DNA from: Brevibacterium sp. p3-SID960
GTDB lineage: Bacteria; Actinomycetota; Actinomycetes; Actinomycetales; Brevibacteriaceae
Assembly: GCF_025144725.1 (NCBI RefSeq)
Contig: NZ_JALXKS010000009.1
Location: forward strand, 1-64,000
DNA length: 64,000 bases
Direction of reading: 5' to 3'
Position 1 is the first letter of the stretch; every line of letters begins with the position of its first letter. The notes under the pieces are model-generated. The model was not told the origin of the DNA. It saw only the letters and a program-made list of their open reading frames with translations, and did not search any database. A program made the position numbers and the translations under genes. Of this stretch, positions 27,090 to 36,146 are shown one piece after another.

Positions 27090-28238
27090 GTGAACCTGTC
27101 AGAGGAGTTCGACGCAACCGACGACGGTCTCTCCCGCCAGGAGCTGCGGGCCAAACGGCGCCGGCAGATGATGCGCCGCAGGCGCACCGTCACCATCCTC
27201 ACCGCCGTCGTGCTCGTCCTCGGCGTTGTCGGTGCTGTCGCCTTCTCCACCGCCACCGGAGTGGTCTCGGAGATCTTCGCCGAGAAGGGCGATTACGAAG
27301 GTGAGGGCAAGGACGAGATCGTCATCACCGTCATGCCCGGCAGCTCCGCCCGCGAGGTCGCCAACCACCTCGTCGAACAGGACGTCATCATGTCCTCGAA
27401 GCCCTTCCTCGACGAGATCGAGAAGCGCGATGCCGTCATCCAGGCCGGTGACTTCACCATGCGCAAGCAGATGAGCTCCGCCGCCGCCGTCGAAGCGCTC
27501 ATCAACCCGCTGGCCAACCAGCGCCTGACCATCCCCGAGGGCTTCAGCATCAAGCAGATCAAGGGCCGCATGCTCGACTCCGGCATGGACGAGGCCGCGA
27601 TCAACGAGGCGATCGACGACAAGAAGCCAGCCGACTACGGACTCGACATCGAGGCTCCCAACCTCGAAGGCTACCTGTACCCGGCGACCTACGAGATCAA
27701 GCCGAACATGACTGCCGAGCAGATGGTCCAGGAGATGGTCGACAAGACTAAGACCGAGATCGACGAGATCGGCATCCCAGCCGAGAAGGTCAACGAGGTC
27801 TTCACCCTAGCGAGCATCGTGCAGGTCGAAGCCCCCGGCAATCCCGGGGACCGGGCCAAGGTCGCCCGCGTGTTCCTCAACCGCATCGACAAAGACCAAG
27901 CGCTGCAGTCCGACGCGACCGTCAGCTACATCCACGGCGCCCGCTCCGACCTGACGACTACGCAGGAAGAGCGCGAATCCGACAGCCCCTACAACACCTA
28001 CAAGCACACCGGGCTGCCGCCGGGGCCGATCAACTCGCCGAGTGCCGAAGCGGTCGAAGCTGCGCAGAACCCCGCGGACGGCAGGTGGCTGTTCTTCGTC
28101 GCCGTCAACCCCGACACCGGTGAGACGAAGTACGCCGAGACGTATGCCGACCACCAGAAGAACGTCGAAGAGTACCGCGTCTGGCTGCGCGAGCACCGCA
28201 AGAACAACCCGAGTGACGGCGCCGAAGGCGAGGGATGA
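27090..28238 (+). CDS. mltG: Endolytic murein transglycosylase MltG
   Basis: MltG cuts nascent glycan strands and sets peptidoglycan chain length. The 382-residue protein has a cytoplasmic basic N-terminus, one membrane segment at about 33-54, and an extracellular YceG domain. The catalytic Glu is Glu247 in ASIVQVEA (ASIVEKE in E. coli). GTG start one base after the ruvX stop. The final 20 residues are polar and variable. Confidence 0.94.
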   Translation: MNLSEEFDATDDGLSRQELRAKRRRQMMRRRRTVTILTAVVLVLGVVGAVAFSTATGVVSEIFAEKGDYEGEGKDEIVITVMPGSSAREVANHLVEQDVIMSSKPFLDEIEKRDAVIQAGDFTMRKQMSSAAAVEALINPLANQRLTIPEGFSIKQIKGRMLDSGMDEAAINEAIDDKKPADYGLDIEAPNLEGYLYPATYEIKPNMTAEQMVQEMVDKTKTEIDEIGIPAEKVNEVFTLASIVQVEAPGNPGDRAKVARVFLNRIDKDQALQSDATVSYIHGARSDLTTTQEERESDSPYNTYKHTGLPPGPINSPSAEAVEAAQNPADGRWLFFVAVNPDTGETKYAETYADHQKNVEEYRVWLREHRKNNPSDGAEGEG

Positions 28239-28277
28239 GGTCGAACCCGGGCCGAGAACAGGCTGAGATGATGTCGT

Positions 28278-28296
28278 GAGGTGGTCAGACCACCTC
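28278..28296. promoter_or_regulatory. 9-bp-arm palindrome ahead of aroE (GntR-type core)
   Basis: GAGGTGGTC-A-GACCACCTC is a perfect 19-base palindrome placed right before the AGGAGAGGAG ribosome site of aroE. Its core TGGTCAGACCA fits the FadR-branch GntR operator form TGGT-N3-ACCA. It could equally fold as an RNA hairpin next to the ribosome site. Confidence 0.45.
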
Positions 28297-28313
28297 CAGG
28301 AGAGGAGAAGCCG

Positions 28314-29195
28314 ATGACCGGGATCGCCGCAGCCGTGCTCGGCTCGCCGATCGGCCACAGCCTTTCACCGGTGCTCCACATCGCCGGCTGCCGCGCCCTC
28401 GGTATTGCCGAGACGAGCAGCTACGGGCGCTTCGAGGTCACAGAAGACCAGCTTGCCGGCTTCCTCGCCGAACACCTGGAGCACACCGGGTTCTCGCTGA
28501 CGATGCCGCTGAAGACCGAGCTCGTGCGCCTCGCCGCCGACCACGGCTGGCACAGCGACGCGACGTCCGCGCAGACCGGAGCCGCCAACACCCTCGTCCG
28601 GCATCCTGACGGGCAACGGATCGCCAACACCGACGTCATCGGCATCGTCGAGGCGATCGCCGAATGCCAGCCCGCAGCCACCGACACCGCCGCGATCCTC
28701 GGCAGCGGGGCGACCGCCGCCTCGGCTGTGGCCGCACTCCACCGCCTCGGCATCACCGCCCTCGACCTCTACGCGCGCAGGCCCGAACGGGCCAGGGGAG
28801 CAGCCGATCTCGCCTCCCGGCTCGGTATGCAGGCGGCCGTCCATCCGCTGGCCGACTACCCGCCCGGCCAGAGCCCGCTGACCGTCTCCACACTGCCGGC
28901 CGGCGCACTGAGCGCTGAATCCTTCGACTGGCCGGACCGCCTCGATACGGCAACCGTGCTTCTCGACGTCGCCTATGCGGCAGGCGGCTACAGCATCGGC
29001 GCCGACATCGCCGCCCACGGTGGGCAGGCGATCGCAGGAGAGCGGATGCTCATCCACCAAGCCGTCGAACAACAGCTCCTCTTCGCCGCTGCCGCCGGGA
29101 TCGACGCGCCCCCGCAGAGCTGGCGGCCGCGCCTGGCCGCTGCCATGACCGATGCTCTGACCACCGCGCAGGCCGCGAAAGGAGACCGCCCATGA
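28314..29195 (+). CDS. aroE: Shikimate dehydrogenase
   Basis: AroE reduces 3-dehydroshikimate to shikimate with NADPH. The 293-residue product has the substrate motif SPIGHSLSP near the start, the catalytic Lys67 in TMPLK, and the nucleotide-binding ILGSGATAASAV. The ATG at 28314 follows AGGAGAGGAG; an in-frame GTG 33 bases earlier lies inside the palindrome and is unlikely. It overlaps the prepilin peptidase gene by 4 bases. Confidence 0.94.
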   Translation: MTGIAAAVLGSPIGHSLSPVLHIAGCRALGIAETSSYGRFEVTEDQLAGFLAEHLEHTGFSLTMPLKTELVRLAADHGWHSDATSAQTGAANTLVRHPDGQRIANTDVIGIVEAIAECQPAATDTAAILGSGATAASAVAALHRLGITALDLYARRPERARGAADLASRLGMQAAVHPLADYPPGQSPLTVSTLPAGALSAESFDWPDRLDTATVLLDVAYAAGGYSIGADIAAHGGQAIAGERMLIHQAVEQQLLFAAAAGIDAPPQSWRPRLAAAMTDALTTAQAAKGDRP

Positions 29196-29962
29196 TCGAG
29201 CAGCTGTCGCTTGTCACCAGCTTCACCATCACCGTGGGTATCGCCCTGCTCACCAGCCTTCTCATCTGGCTGCGGTTCCCCTGGATCATCAACGACGAGG
29301 CAGGCATCCGGCTGCTGCGCGGGGTCAACAGCATCAACCGGCCCGGCGGGCTCGTCACCTTCGTGCTCTCCAGCGTCGGCCTCGTCATCTCCTGGCTGGC
29401 TGCCTTCATCGTGCCTGGAGCGCTCTCACGCACCCTGGCCGATGTGCCGCTCATGATCGCCTTCGCGATGGTCGCCGGTGCCACCGGCTGGCTGTTCTGG
29501 ATCGATATCTCCCTCCACCGGTTGCCCAACCGGATCGTCATGCCGATCACCGTGCTGTCCCTGGCGCTGTTCCTCATCTCGCTCATCATGGGAGTCGGGC
29601 AGGCTGATCGCAGCGACGACCACCTGTGGGCCGGTGCCGGCACTCCAGCGCTCAACGGGCTCATCGGCGCTCTCGGCATGCTCATCTTCTTCGTCATCCT
29701 CAACGTCGCCGGCGCCCTCATGCGGCGTTCGACGATGGGCATGGGCGACGTCAAGCTCTCGGTCAGCGTCGGCCTGCTCACCACCGCCCTGAGTCCAACT
29801 GGCCCGATCCTGGCGCTGCTGCTCATCAACGGCATCGCCGTCATCCACATGCTCATCCTGCTCGCCACCAAGCGCCGGCAGTGGGCATCGAAGATCGCCT
29901 TCGGTCCCTACATGCTGATCGGAACGTGGACGACTGTCCTGGTCGGCGCGGCCTTTTTGTAG
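29192..29962 (+). CDS. A24-family prepilin peptidase-like membrane protease
   Basis: The 256-residue protein has several membrane segments and the two aspartates of GxGD aspartyl proteases: Asp105 (WIDISLHRLPN) and Asp186 (GMGDVKL). It lacks the N-terminal cysteine-rich methylase domain of full PilD enzymes. No pilin or type II/IV secretion genes are near, yet the gene sits inside the aro cluster, an arrangement seen in other Actinobacteria. Its TAG stop forms the first bases of the aroC -10 box. Confidence 0.88.
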   Translation: MIEQLSLVTSFTITVGIALLTSLLIWLRFPWIINDEAGIRLLRGVNSINRPGGLVTFVLSSVGLVISWLAAFIVPGALSRTLADVPLMIAFAMVAGATGWLFWIDISLHRLPNRIVMPITVLSLALFLISLIMGVGQADRSDDHLWAGAGTPALNGLIGALGMLIFFVILNVAGALMRRSTMGMGDVKLSVSVGLLTTALSPTGPILALLLINGIAVIHMLILLATKRRQWASKIAFGPYMLIGTWTTVLVGAAFL

Positions 29963-29965
29963 GAT
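29960..29965 (+). promoter_or_regulatory. -10 box of a leaderless promoter (aroC), overlapping a stop codon
   Basis: TAGGAT ends 7 bases before the aroC ATG at 29973, placing the start site at or next to the ATG. Its first three bases are the stop codon of the peptidase gene. Confidence 0.6.
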
Positions 29966-29972
29966 TGGTTGA

Positions 29973-31166
29973 ATGTTGAGATGGCTGACTGCAGGCGAGT
30001 CACACGGTGAGGCGCTCGTCGGGATCCTGGAGGGGATCCCGGCCCATGTTCCCGTCACTCGCGACGATATTTCCCAGGCACTGGCGCGCCGCCGGCTCGG
30101 CTACGGCCGCGGTGCCCGCATGAAGTTCGAAGCCGATGAGGTGCGCATCCTCGGCGGTGTCCGCCACGGTTCCACGCTGGGCTCGCCGATCGCCATCGAA
30201 GTCGGCAACACCGAATGGCCCAAGTGGGAAACCGTCATGAGCGCCGACCCGGTCGACCCCGAGGTGCTCGCCGACCAGGCCCGCAACGCCCCGCTCTCAC
30301 GCCCCCGCCCCGGTCACGCCGACCTGGTGGGCATGCAGAAGTACGGCTTCGACGAGGCCCGCCCGATCCTCGAACGCGCCTCCGCACGCGAGACCGCGAT
30401 GCGCGTGGCCCTCGGCGCGGTCGCTGCCCGCATGCTCGCCGAACTCGGCATCACCGTGCTCTCACACACCGTGGCCATCGGCCCGGTCACCGGCACAGGC
30501 AAGGAAGCCCAGCCGACCATCGACGACGTCGACGCTCTCGACGCCGACCCGCTGCGCTGCTTCGACGCTGAGCTCTCCGCCCGCATGGTCGCCGAGGTCG
30601 AGGACGCCAAGAAGTCCGGTGACACCCTCGGCGGGGTCGTCGAGGTCATCGTCGACGGCGTGCCCCCGGGGCTCGGCTCCCACGTCCACTGGGACCGCAG
30701 GCTCGACTCCCGGTTGGCCGGAGCCCTCATGGGCATCCAGGCGATCAAGGGCGTCGAAGTCGGCGACGGATTCCGCACCGCCGCCCGGCGCGGCTCGGCA
30801 GCGCATGATGAGATCGAGGTCACCGAGGGCCGCATCACCCGCCGCAGCAACCGCGCCGGCGGCACGGAAGGCGGCATGTCGACTGGTGAGAGCCTGCGTG
30901 TGCGTGCGGCGATGAAGCCCATCGCCACCGTCCCGCGGGCACTGGACACCATCGATGTCACCACGGGTGAGGCCGCCCGCGCCCACCACCAGCGCTCTGA
31001 CGTCTGCGCCGTGCCGGCCGCCGGTGTCGTCGCCGAGGCGATGGTCGCCCTCGTCGTGGCCGAGGCCGTCTGCGAGAAGTTCGGCGGGGACTCCCTGGCC
31101 GAGGTCAAGCGCAACCTCGACTCCTACCTCGCCGCGATTCCGGATACGCTGCGCTCACACTCGTGA
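29973..31166 (+). CDS. aroC: Chorismate synthase
   Basis: AroC makes chorismate from EPSP and needs reduced FMN, the last shared step for Trp, Phe, Tyr and folate. The 397-residue protein has the family signature at its start ([15 protein letters not shown]), [12 protein letters not shown] and the RASARET motif. Leaderless start (see promoter). It overlaps aroK by 4 bases. EPSP synthase (aroA) is not in the window. Confidence 0.96.
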   Translation: MLRWLTAGESHGEALVGILEGIPAHVPVTRDDISQALARRRLGYGRGARMKFEADEVRILGGVRHGSTLGSPIAIEVGNTEWPKWETVMSADPVDPEVLADQARNAPLSRPRPGHADLVGMQKYGFDEARPILERASARETAMRVALGAVAARMLAELGITVLSHTVAIGPVTGTGKEAQPTIDDVDALDADPLRCFDAELSARMVAEVEDAKKSGDTLGGVVEVIVDGVPPGLGSHVHWDRRLDSRLAGALMGIQAIKGVEVGDGFRTAARRGSAAHDEIEVTEGRITRRSNRAGGTEGGMSTGESLRVRAAMKPIATVPRALDTIDVTTGEAARAHHQRSDVCAVPAAGVVAEAMVALVVAEAVCEKFGGDSLAEVKRNLDSYLAAIPDTLRSHS

Positions 31167-31897
31167 ACGCGCCGGAGCCGCCCGTCCCGCGTCCGGCCCC
31201 GCCGCTCGACCCGGTGCCGGCGGCCACGGCCCGGATCGTGCTCATCGGACCGCCCGCGGCAGGGAAGTCGACGATCGGCCGGCTGCTCGGCGACCGCCTC
31301 GGGATCCCGTTCACCGACACAGATGCGATGATCGTCTCCGCTCACGGCCCGATCGCCGAGATCTTCCGCACCCGCGGGGAAGCCCGCTTCCGGGAGATCG
31401 AACGCGAGGTCGTCCGCCGTGCCCTGCGGCGGCTGCTCGACCGGCCCGGCGTCGTCTCCCTCGGCGGTGGGGCGATTCTCAACTCCGGCACCCGCGCCCA
31501 GCTCAAGCACCCGGCGATCAAGGTCATGAGCATCGAGATCGACGAGGAGACCGCCTCCGCCAGGCTGCACGGCTCCCACCGGCCGCTGCTGGCCGACGAG
31601 GACCCGGTCGAACGGTGGAAGGCCCTGGCCGAGGAGCGCCGGCCGCTGTACGAGTCGGTGACCACCGCGACCGTCTCGGCGTCCAACGACCCGCCGTCGA
31701 CGGTCGTCAACCGGGTCGTCGACGTGCTCACCGGCCTGCAGCGGGCGGAGAACTACGCGAAGTTCGCCGCCGAGGACGAGGCCCAGGCAGCACACGCCGA
31801 TGACCGGTACGCTGAGGACGGCCAGCGCACCGACGCAGACGACCCAGACGCAGACGACACAGACGCAGACGACACAGAAGGAAGTGATGAGGCGTGA
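31163..31897 (+). CDS. aroK: Shikimate kinase with acidic C-terminal tail
   Basis: AroK phosphorylates shikimate. The P-loop is at 29-37 (GPPAAGKST) and the shikimate site includes DTDAMI and RGEARFR-E, with GGGA downstream. The kinase domain spans about 23-190; the remaining 50 residues form an Asp-rich tail ending in three DADD(P/T) repeats encoded by 15-bp DNA repeats. Usual family length is 165-180, so the 244 residues come from a Pro-rich N-terminus and this tail. GTG start. Ends in a 4-base overlap with aroB. Confidence 0.93.
   Translation: MNAPEPPVPRPAPPLDPVPAATARIVLIGPPAAGKSTIGRLLGDRLGIPFTDTDAMIVSAHGPIAEIFRTRGEARFREIEREVVRRALRRLLDRPGVVSLGGGAILNSGTRAQLKHPAIKVMSIEIDEETASARLHGSHRPLLADEDPVERWKALAEERRPLYESVTTATVSASNDPPSTVVNRVVDVLTGLQRAENYAKFAAEDEAQAAHADDRYAEDGQRTDADDPDADDTDADDTEGSDEA
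31832..31876 (+). repeat. Three 15-bp tandem repeats inside aroK
   Basis: Three copies of GACGCAGACGACMCA (31832-31846, 31847-31861, 31862-31876; M is C in the first copy and A in the others) encode [15 protein letters not shown] in the C-terminal tail of shikimate kinase. Unit length keeps the frame, so copy number can change without breaking the gene. Confidence 0.9.
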
Positions 31898-32997
31898 GCT
31901 CCACGCGCATCGACGTGACCGGCGGCGGGAACTACAGCGTCCACGTCGGCTCAGGACTGCTCGGCACTCTGCCCGAGCTGCTCGGCTCACGCGTGAGCAA
32001 AGTGCTCGTCATCCATCCGCGGGCGCTGCGCACGACCGGTGAACTCGTCCGCGAGGACCTCGGTGCCGCCGGATTCGAGGCGCTGTCGGCTGAGATCCCC
32101 GATGCCGAGGAGGCCAAGCACATCCAGGTCGCCGGCTTCTGCTGGCAGGTCCTCGGACAGGCCGACTTCACCCGCACGGATGCGGTCGTCGCCGTCGGCG
32201 GGGGAGCGGTGACCGACCTCGCCGGTTTCGTCGCTGCCACTTGGCTGCGCGGCATCCGCTTCGTCACCATCCCCACCACGGTGCTGGGAATGGTCGATGC
32301 CGCCATCGGCGGCAAGACCGGTATCAACACCGCCGAGGGCAAGAACCTCGTCGGCGCCTTCCACGCCCCTGCCGGCGTGCTCGCCGACACCGACACACTG
32401 GCTACACTGCCGGAGAACGAACTGTTCACCGGTCTGGCCGAGGCGGTGAAGTGCGGCTTCATCGCCGACCCCGCGATCCTCGACATCATCGAATCGACGC
32501 CCCGGCAGCAGCTGGCAGACCACACCTCGGCTCAGCTGCGCGAGATCATCGAACGCTCCATCCAGGTCAAGGCCGATGTCGTCTCCGATGACTTCAGGGA
32601 ATCCGGCCGCCGGGAGTTCCTCAACTACGGCCACACGCTCGGGCATGCGGTCGAGCGCACCGAGCGCTACCAGTGGCGGCACGGAGCAGCTGTGGCCGTG
32701 GGCATGATGTTCGCCGCCGAGCTCTCGGCGATGACCCGCAACCTCGACACCGCGATCGTCGACCGGCACCGCAGCGTGCTCGAGCACCTCGGACTCCCGA
32801 CAGGGTACCGCGGTGACAAGTGGCCGCAGCTGCTGGAGACGATGCGCCGGGACAAGAAGGCCCGCGGCAGCCTCATGCGCTTCATCGTCCTCGACGACCT
32901 GGCCAGCCCCGGCGTCCTCGAGGCCGCCGACACCAGCCTGCTCTACACCGCCTACCAGGCGATCGGCACCGAATCTCCGATCACCCGGCTGAGCTGA
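31894..32997 (+). CDS. aroB: 3-dehydroquinate synthase
   Basis: AroB converts DAHP to 3-dehydroquinate using NAD and a metal. The 367-residue protein shows the nucleotide-binding GGGAVTDLAGF, the GGKTGIN motif and the metal-ligand region NYGHTLGHAVE. GTG start overlapping aroK. Next is efp after 84 bases with its own promoter; aroQ is not between them. Confidence 0.96.
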   Translation: MSSTRIDVTGGGNYSVHVGSGLLGTLPELLGSRVSKVLVIHPRALRTTGELVREDLGAAGFEALSAEIPDAEEAKHIQVAGFCWQVLGQADFTRTDAVVAVGGGAVTDLAGFVAATWLRGIRFVTIPTTVLGMVDAAIGGKTGINTAEGKNLVGAFHAPAGVLADTDTLATLPENELFTGLAEAVKCGFIADPAILDIIESTPRQQLADHTSAQLREIIERSIQVKADVVSDDFRESGRREFLNYGHTLGHAVERTERYQWRHGAAVAVGMMFAAELSAMTRNLDTAIVDRHRSVLEHLGLPTGYRGDKWPQLLETMRRDKKARGSLMRFIVLDDLASPGVLEAADTSLLYTAYQAIGTESPITRLS

Positions 32998-33020
32998 CCT
33001 GACGGGCCGGAGGGCCTTGC

Positions 33021-33026
33021 TACACT
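33021..33026 (+). promoter_or_regulatory. Probable -10 box for efp-nusB
   Basis: TACACT in the 84-base aroB-efp gap; GAAGGA ahead of the TTG start serves as ribosome site. No good -35. Confidence 0.5.
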
Positions 33027-33081
33027 TGACCCCTGGTGCGCCGCGAACGGCGCCGCCGTCATCGACTGCGAAGGATTTCCA

Positions 33082-33645
33082 TTGGCAACGACCAACGACT
33101 TGAAGAACGGCATGGTCCTCAAGATCGAGAACCAGCTGTGGCAGGTGCTTGAGTTCCTCCACGTCAAGCCCGGCAAGGGGCCGGCTTTCGTGCGCACGAA
33201 GCTCAAGAACGTCACCTCCGGCAAGATCATCGACAAGACGTTCAACGCCGGCACCAAGGTCGAGACCGCCAACGTCGACCGCCGTGACATGGAATACCTG
33301 TACAACGACGGCACCGACTACGTCTTCATGGATCTCGAGGACTACGACCAGGTCTCCCTCGCCCCGGAACTCGTCGGTGACTCTGCGAACTTCATGCTCG
33401 AGAACCAGAAGGTCCAGGTGGCCTTCCACGACGGCGCAGCCCTCTACATCGAGTTGCCGCCGAGCGTCGAGCTGGCCATCACCCACACCGAGCCCGGGCT
33501 GCAGGGCGACCGCTCCACCGGCGGTTCCAAGCCGGCAACCGTCGAGACCGGATACGAGATCCAGGTGCCGCTGTTCCTCGAAGAGGGCACCAAGGTCAAG
33601 GTCGACACCCGCTCGGGCGAGTACCTCGGCCGCGTTAAGGAGTGA
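33082..33645 (+). CDS. efp: Elongation factor P
   Basis: EF-P relieves ribosome stalling at polyproline. The 187-residue protein starts [14 protein letters not shown] and has the loop PGKGPAF with Lys32 at the tip, the form found in Actinobacteria, which use it without the EpmA modification known in E. coli. The start is TTG, clear from the conserved N-terminus and the GAAGGA upstream. It overlaps nusB by 4 bases. Confidence 0.96.
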   Translation: MATTNDLKNGMVLKIENQLWQVLEFLHVKPGKGPAFVRTKLKNVTSGKIIDKTFNAGTKVETANVDRRDMEYLYNDGTDYVFMDLEDYDQVSLAPELVGDSANFMLENQKVQVAFHDGAALYIELPPSVELAITHTEPGLQGDRSTGGSKPATVETGYEIQVPLFLEEGTKVKVDTRSGEYLGRVKE

Positions 33646-34190
33646 GCTCCCGGTCCCGCGCGCGAAAGCGCGCACTCGAACTGATCTTCGAGTCCGAGCA
33701 GCGCCGCCTGCCGGAACCCGAGCTCATCCGCATGCGTTCGGGCGATCCGGACTACCCGATGAAGCCCTACGCCGTCGAGATCGTCACCGGGGTCGTCGAT
33801 CACCGTGATGAGATCGACGGGCTCATCGAGGAGTTCGTCACCGACTGGCCGGTCACTCGCATGCCGGCTGTCGACCGGGCGCTGCTGCGCATGGGCATCT
33901 GGGAGATCATGCACAACGACGACATCGACGATCCCGTCGCGATCTCCGAAGCCGTCGCGCTCAGTCGTGTGTACTCCCGTGACGAATCACCGGCCTTCAT
34001 CAACGCCGTCCTCGACGCGGTCAGCCGCAAACGGCGGACCGGTGAGACCCAAGCGGCTGTGCCCGCTCCCAAGGCATCGGGTTCTGACATGCCCGCCGGA
34101 TCGACGCTGACGCTCGTTGAGGACGCCCCCGGCTCTCAAGGCTCCGAGGGCAAGACGTCGAAGGCGGACGGAACCGACTCCTCAGCCTGA
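33642..34190 (+). CDS. nusB: Transcription antitermination factor NusB
   Basis: NusB binds boxA RNA with S10 during rRNA transcription. The conserved all-helical domain covers about 1-135 ([15 protein letters not shown] at the start; [13 protein letters not shown] and [10 protein letters not shown] later). A disordered tail of about 45 residues follows, unlike the 140-residue E. coli protein. GTG start overlapping the efp stop; last gene before a terminator. Confidence 0.93.
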   Translation: MSSRSRARKRALELIFESEQRRLPEPELIRMRSGDPDYPMKPYAVEIVTGVVDHRDEIDGLIEEFVTDWPVTRMPAVDRALLRMGIWEIMHNDDIDDPVAISEAVALSRVYSRDESPAFINAVLDAVSRKRRTGETQAAVPAPKASGSDMPAGSTLTLVEDAPGSQGSEGKTSKADGTDSSA

Positions 34191-34220
34191 GAGCACGCCG
34201 CAGTCATCCCAGCCATCGCG

Positions 34221-34258
34221 AAGCCCCGGCCACCGACATCTCTCGGAGACCGGGGCTT
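34221..34258. terminator. Bidirectional terminator between nusB and the hydrolase
   Basis: AAGCCCCGG and CCGGGGCTT form a 9-bp stem, with an inner CCGA/TCGG pair. AA/TT ends make it usable from both strands, which fits the convergent genes on each side. Confidence 0.75.
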
Positions 34259-34279
34259 GAGCATGCGCAGCTGAGCGGC

Positions 34280-35368
34280 TCAGCCTCCCTGACGCACTGA
34301 GGCGAGCCAGTCGGTGATCACCTCGGTGGTGTGGATCGGCTTCTCCTGCACCACCCAGTGACCGGCCTCGATGATGCGCTCCGTCAGCTGCGGGATCGCC
34401 TCGCGCATCGGCTCGGCCATCGTCGAGCCGAGAGTGTCGCAGACCTGGTCGTAGCGAGCGTGGACGAACAGTGCCGGCTGAGTGATCCGCCCGCCGCCGG
34501 GCAGGCTCTCGGTGAACGCGGCATTCGCTTCGACGTTGCGGTACCACGCGTTCGGGTAGGCGAAACCGGTGCGTGAGAGCGAGGCGACGAGCGCGTCGTA
34601 GTCCTCGGCACTCAGCACCCGGCCATCGCGCTCCCGGAACGGCACGCCATCAGGGAACCAACCGCCTCGGGACCGGATCTTGGCCTGCAGGGCAGGCTTC
34701 GACATCTGCTCCGGGTTGCCCCGACGCATGATCGTGGCGATGAAGCCGGGCACGTCGGCGTCGAACTCCGCCGCGAGCTTCTCCGGCATCTGCTGGTGAG
34801 CGACCATGTAGTCCCACTGGCCGTAGGGGAACGTGTCCTCCGGGTACATCGACCGGTTGACATGTGCGGTCATCGACGCACCTGCCGGCAGGTGCGGCAC
34901 GCACATCCCGGCCACCGCCCTGCACATCTCCGGGTGTGCGGCAGCGAACGACCAGGCGACCGGGGCGCCGTAGTCGTGACCGACGACGATCGCCTCAGCG
35001 TGCTCGCCGCGCCTGAGCGAGCTGATGAGCCCGCGCACATCGGTCACCGCATTCTCGATCGCATACGCCGAGGTCTCGGCATAGACCGTCGAAGCGCCGT
35101 AGCCACGCATATCCGGGGCGACGGCGAAATAGCCCTCGGCGGCGATCATCGGCAGCAGCGAGGCGAATGAGCGCCCGAGGTCCGGCCAGCCGTGCAGGAA
35201 CACGATGAGCGGATCGTCGGCGCTGCCGGCGTGGAGATAACCGCAGGTGTGCTCGCCATCGGCGGTGGGGTAGGTCGCGGTGGCAAACGACACCTCGGCA
35301 GGCAGGCCAGCGGTATGGACGCCGAGGTCGAGGGCGGGCAGCTGTGCGTGTGATGATGCGGAACTCAC
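34280..35368 (-). CDS. Alpha/beta hydrolase, epoxide hydrolase-like
   Basis: The 362-residue protein has the oxyanion motif HGWP (59-62) and an Asp nucleophile, Asp132 in GHDYGAPVAW, the pattern of epoxide hydrolases and related dehalogenases. A late Asp (ARYDQVCD) and His (EAGHWVVQE) complete the triad. The start is the GTG at 35368, because GAGGAG lies 6 bases upstream; a longer frame lacks a site. A -10 box (TAGACT on this strand) lies at 35449-35454. It is divergent from the pyr operon and looks like a single-gene unit. Substrate unknown. Confidence 0.88.
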   Translation of the reverse strand: MSSASSHAQLPALDLGVHTAGLPAEVSFATATYPTADGEHTCGYLHAGSADDPLIVFLHGWPDLGRSFASLLPMIAAEGYFAVAPDMRGYGASTVYAETSAYAIENAVTDVRGLISSLRRGEHAEAIVVGHDYGAPVAWSFAAAHPEMCRAVAGMCVPHLPAGASMTAHVNRSMYPEDTFPYGQWDYMVAHQQMPEKLAAEFDADVPGFIATIMRRGNPEQMSKPALQAKIRSRGGWFPDGVPFRERDGRVLSAEDYDALVASLSRTGFAYPNAWYRNVEANAAFTESLPGGGRITQPALFVHARYDQVCDTLGSTMAEPMREAIPQLTERIIEAGHWVVQEKPIHTTEVITDWLASVRQGG

Positions 35369-35448
35369 GCGGTTCTCCTCACGAAGGGCGTACGCCCGGC
35401 GCAGTCGGGCCGGGCTTGGGGCGCTCAAGTGCATCGGGCATTGGTGAG

Positions 35449-35454
35449 AGTCTA
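35449..35454 (-). promoter_or_regulatory. Probable -10 box for the epoxide hydrolase-like gene
   Basis: On the reverse strand this reads TAGACT, about 80 bases ahead of the GTG start. Confidence 0.5.
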
Positions 35455-35508
35455 ATCACAGCCTGCCGGGCACACCACCCAGGGGGCGCCCGGTGTCGGC
35501 CGAGGGGG

Positions 35509-35514
35509 TACACT
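35509..35514 (+). promoter_or_regulatory. Probable -10 box of the pyr operon
   Basis: TACACT gives a start near 35521 and a leader of about 50 bases that is mostly taken up by the PyrR hairpin and the ribosome site. Confidence 0.55.
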
Positions 35515-35541
35515 CGTGTGCAGACGACACTCCTTTAACCA

Positions 35542-35557
35542 CCGTCCTGTGAGGCGG
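35542..35557 (+). promoter_or_regulatory. PyrR-binding RNA hairpin
   Basis: CCGTC and GGCGG form a 5-bp stem (one G-U pair) around the hexaloop CTGTGA, matching the CNGNGA loop that PyrR recognises. It lies directly before the AGAAGGGGG ribosome site and 16 bases ahead of the pyrR ATG. No terminator/antiterminator pair is seen, so PyrR with UMP probably blocks translation, as known for mycobacterial pyrR. Confidence 0.75.
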
Positions 35558-35573
35558 AGAAGGGGGACCGCAC

Positions 35574-36146
35574 ATGCGTGTTCGCACAGTACTGAACGCC
35601 GACGAGATATCCCGCGCCATCACGCGGATCGCCCATGAGATCCTCGAGAGCAACAAAGGCGCCGGCGACCTCACCATCCTCGGCATTCCCACCCGCGGCG
35701 TCCCGCTGGCACAGCGGCTGACCGCCAAGATCGCCGACATCGAACCGGGCGTCGATCCCGCTCAGATCTGCGGCAGCCTCGACATCACGATGTACCGCGA
35801 CGACCTGCGCCACGGCAAGCTGCGCGCACCCGAACCCACCCACATCCCGTCCGGCGGCATCGACGGGCGCACCGTCGTGCTCGTCGACGACGTGCTGTTC
35901 TCCGGGCGCACCATCCGCGCAGCCCTCGACGCGATCGCCGACATCGGACGCCCGGCTGCCGTGCGGCTGGCCGTGCTCGTCGACCGCGGCCACCGCAGCC
36001 TGCCGATCCGCGCCGACCACGTCGGCAAGAACCTCCCGACCGCCGTCGACGAGCGCGTCTTCGTCGGCCTCGCCGAGATCGACGGTGAGGACACCGTCAC
36101 GATCTCCTGGCCTGAGACCGCCGGGGCGGAGGGAGACCAGGCATGA
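35574..36146 (+). CDS. pyrR: PyrR pyrimidine operon regulator/uracil phosphoribosyltransferase
   Basis: PyrR binds pyr mRNA when UMP is plentiful and has UPRTase activity. The 190-residue protein has the PRPP-binding motif [13 protein letters not shown] and the [11 protein letters not shown]-terminus of the family. It is first in the operon and its own mRNA carries the hairpin it should bind. It overlaps pyrB by 4 bases. Confidence 0.95.
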   Translation: MRVRTVLNADEISRAITRIAHEILESNKGAGDLTILGIPTRGVPLAQRLTAKIADIEPGVDPAQICGSLDITMYRDDLRHGKLRAPEPTHIPSGGIDGRTVVLVDDVLFSGRTIRAALDAIADIGRPAAVRLAVLVDRGHRSLPIRADHVGKNLPTAVDERVFVGLAEIDGEDTVTISWPETAGAEGDQA

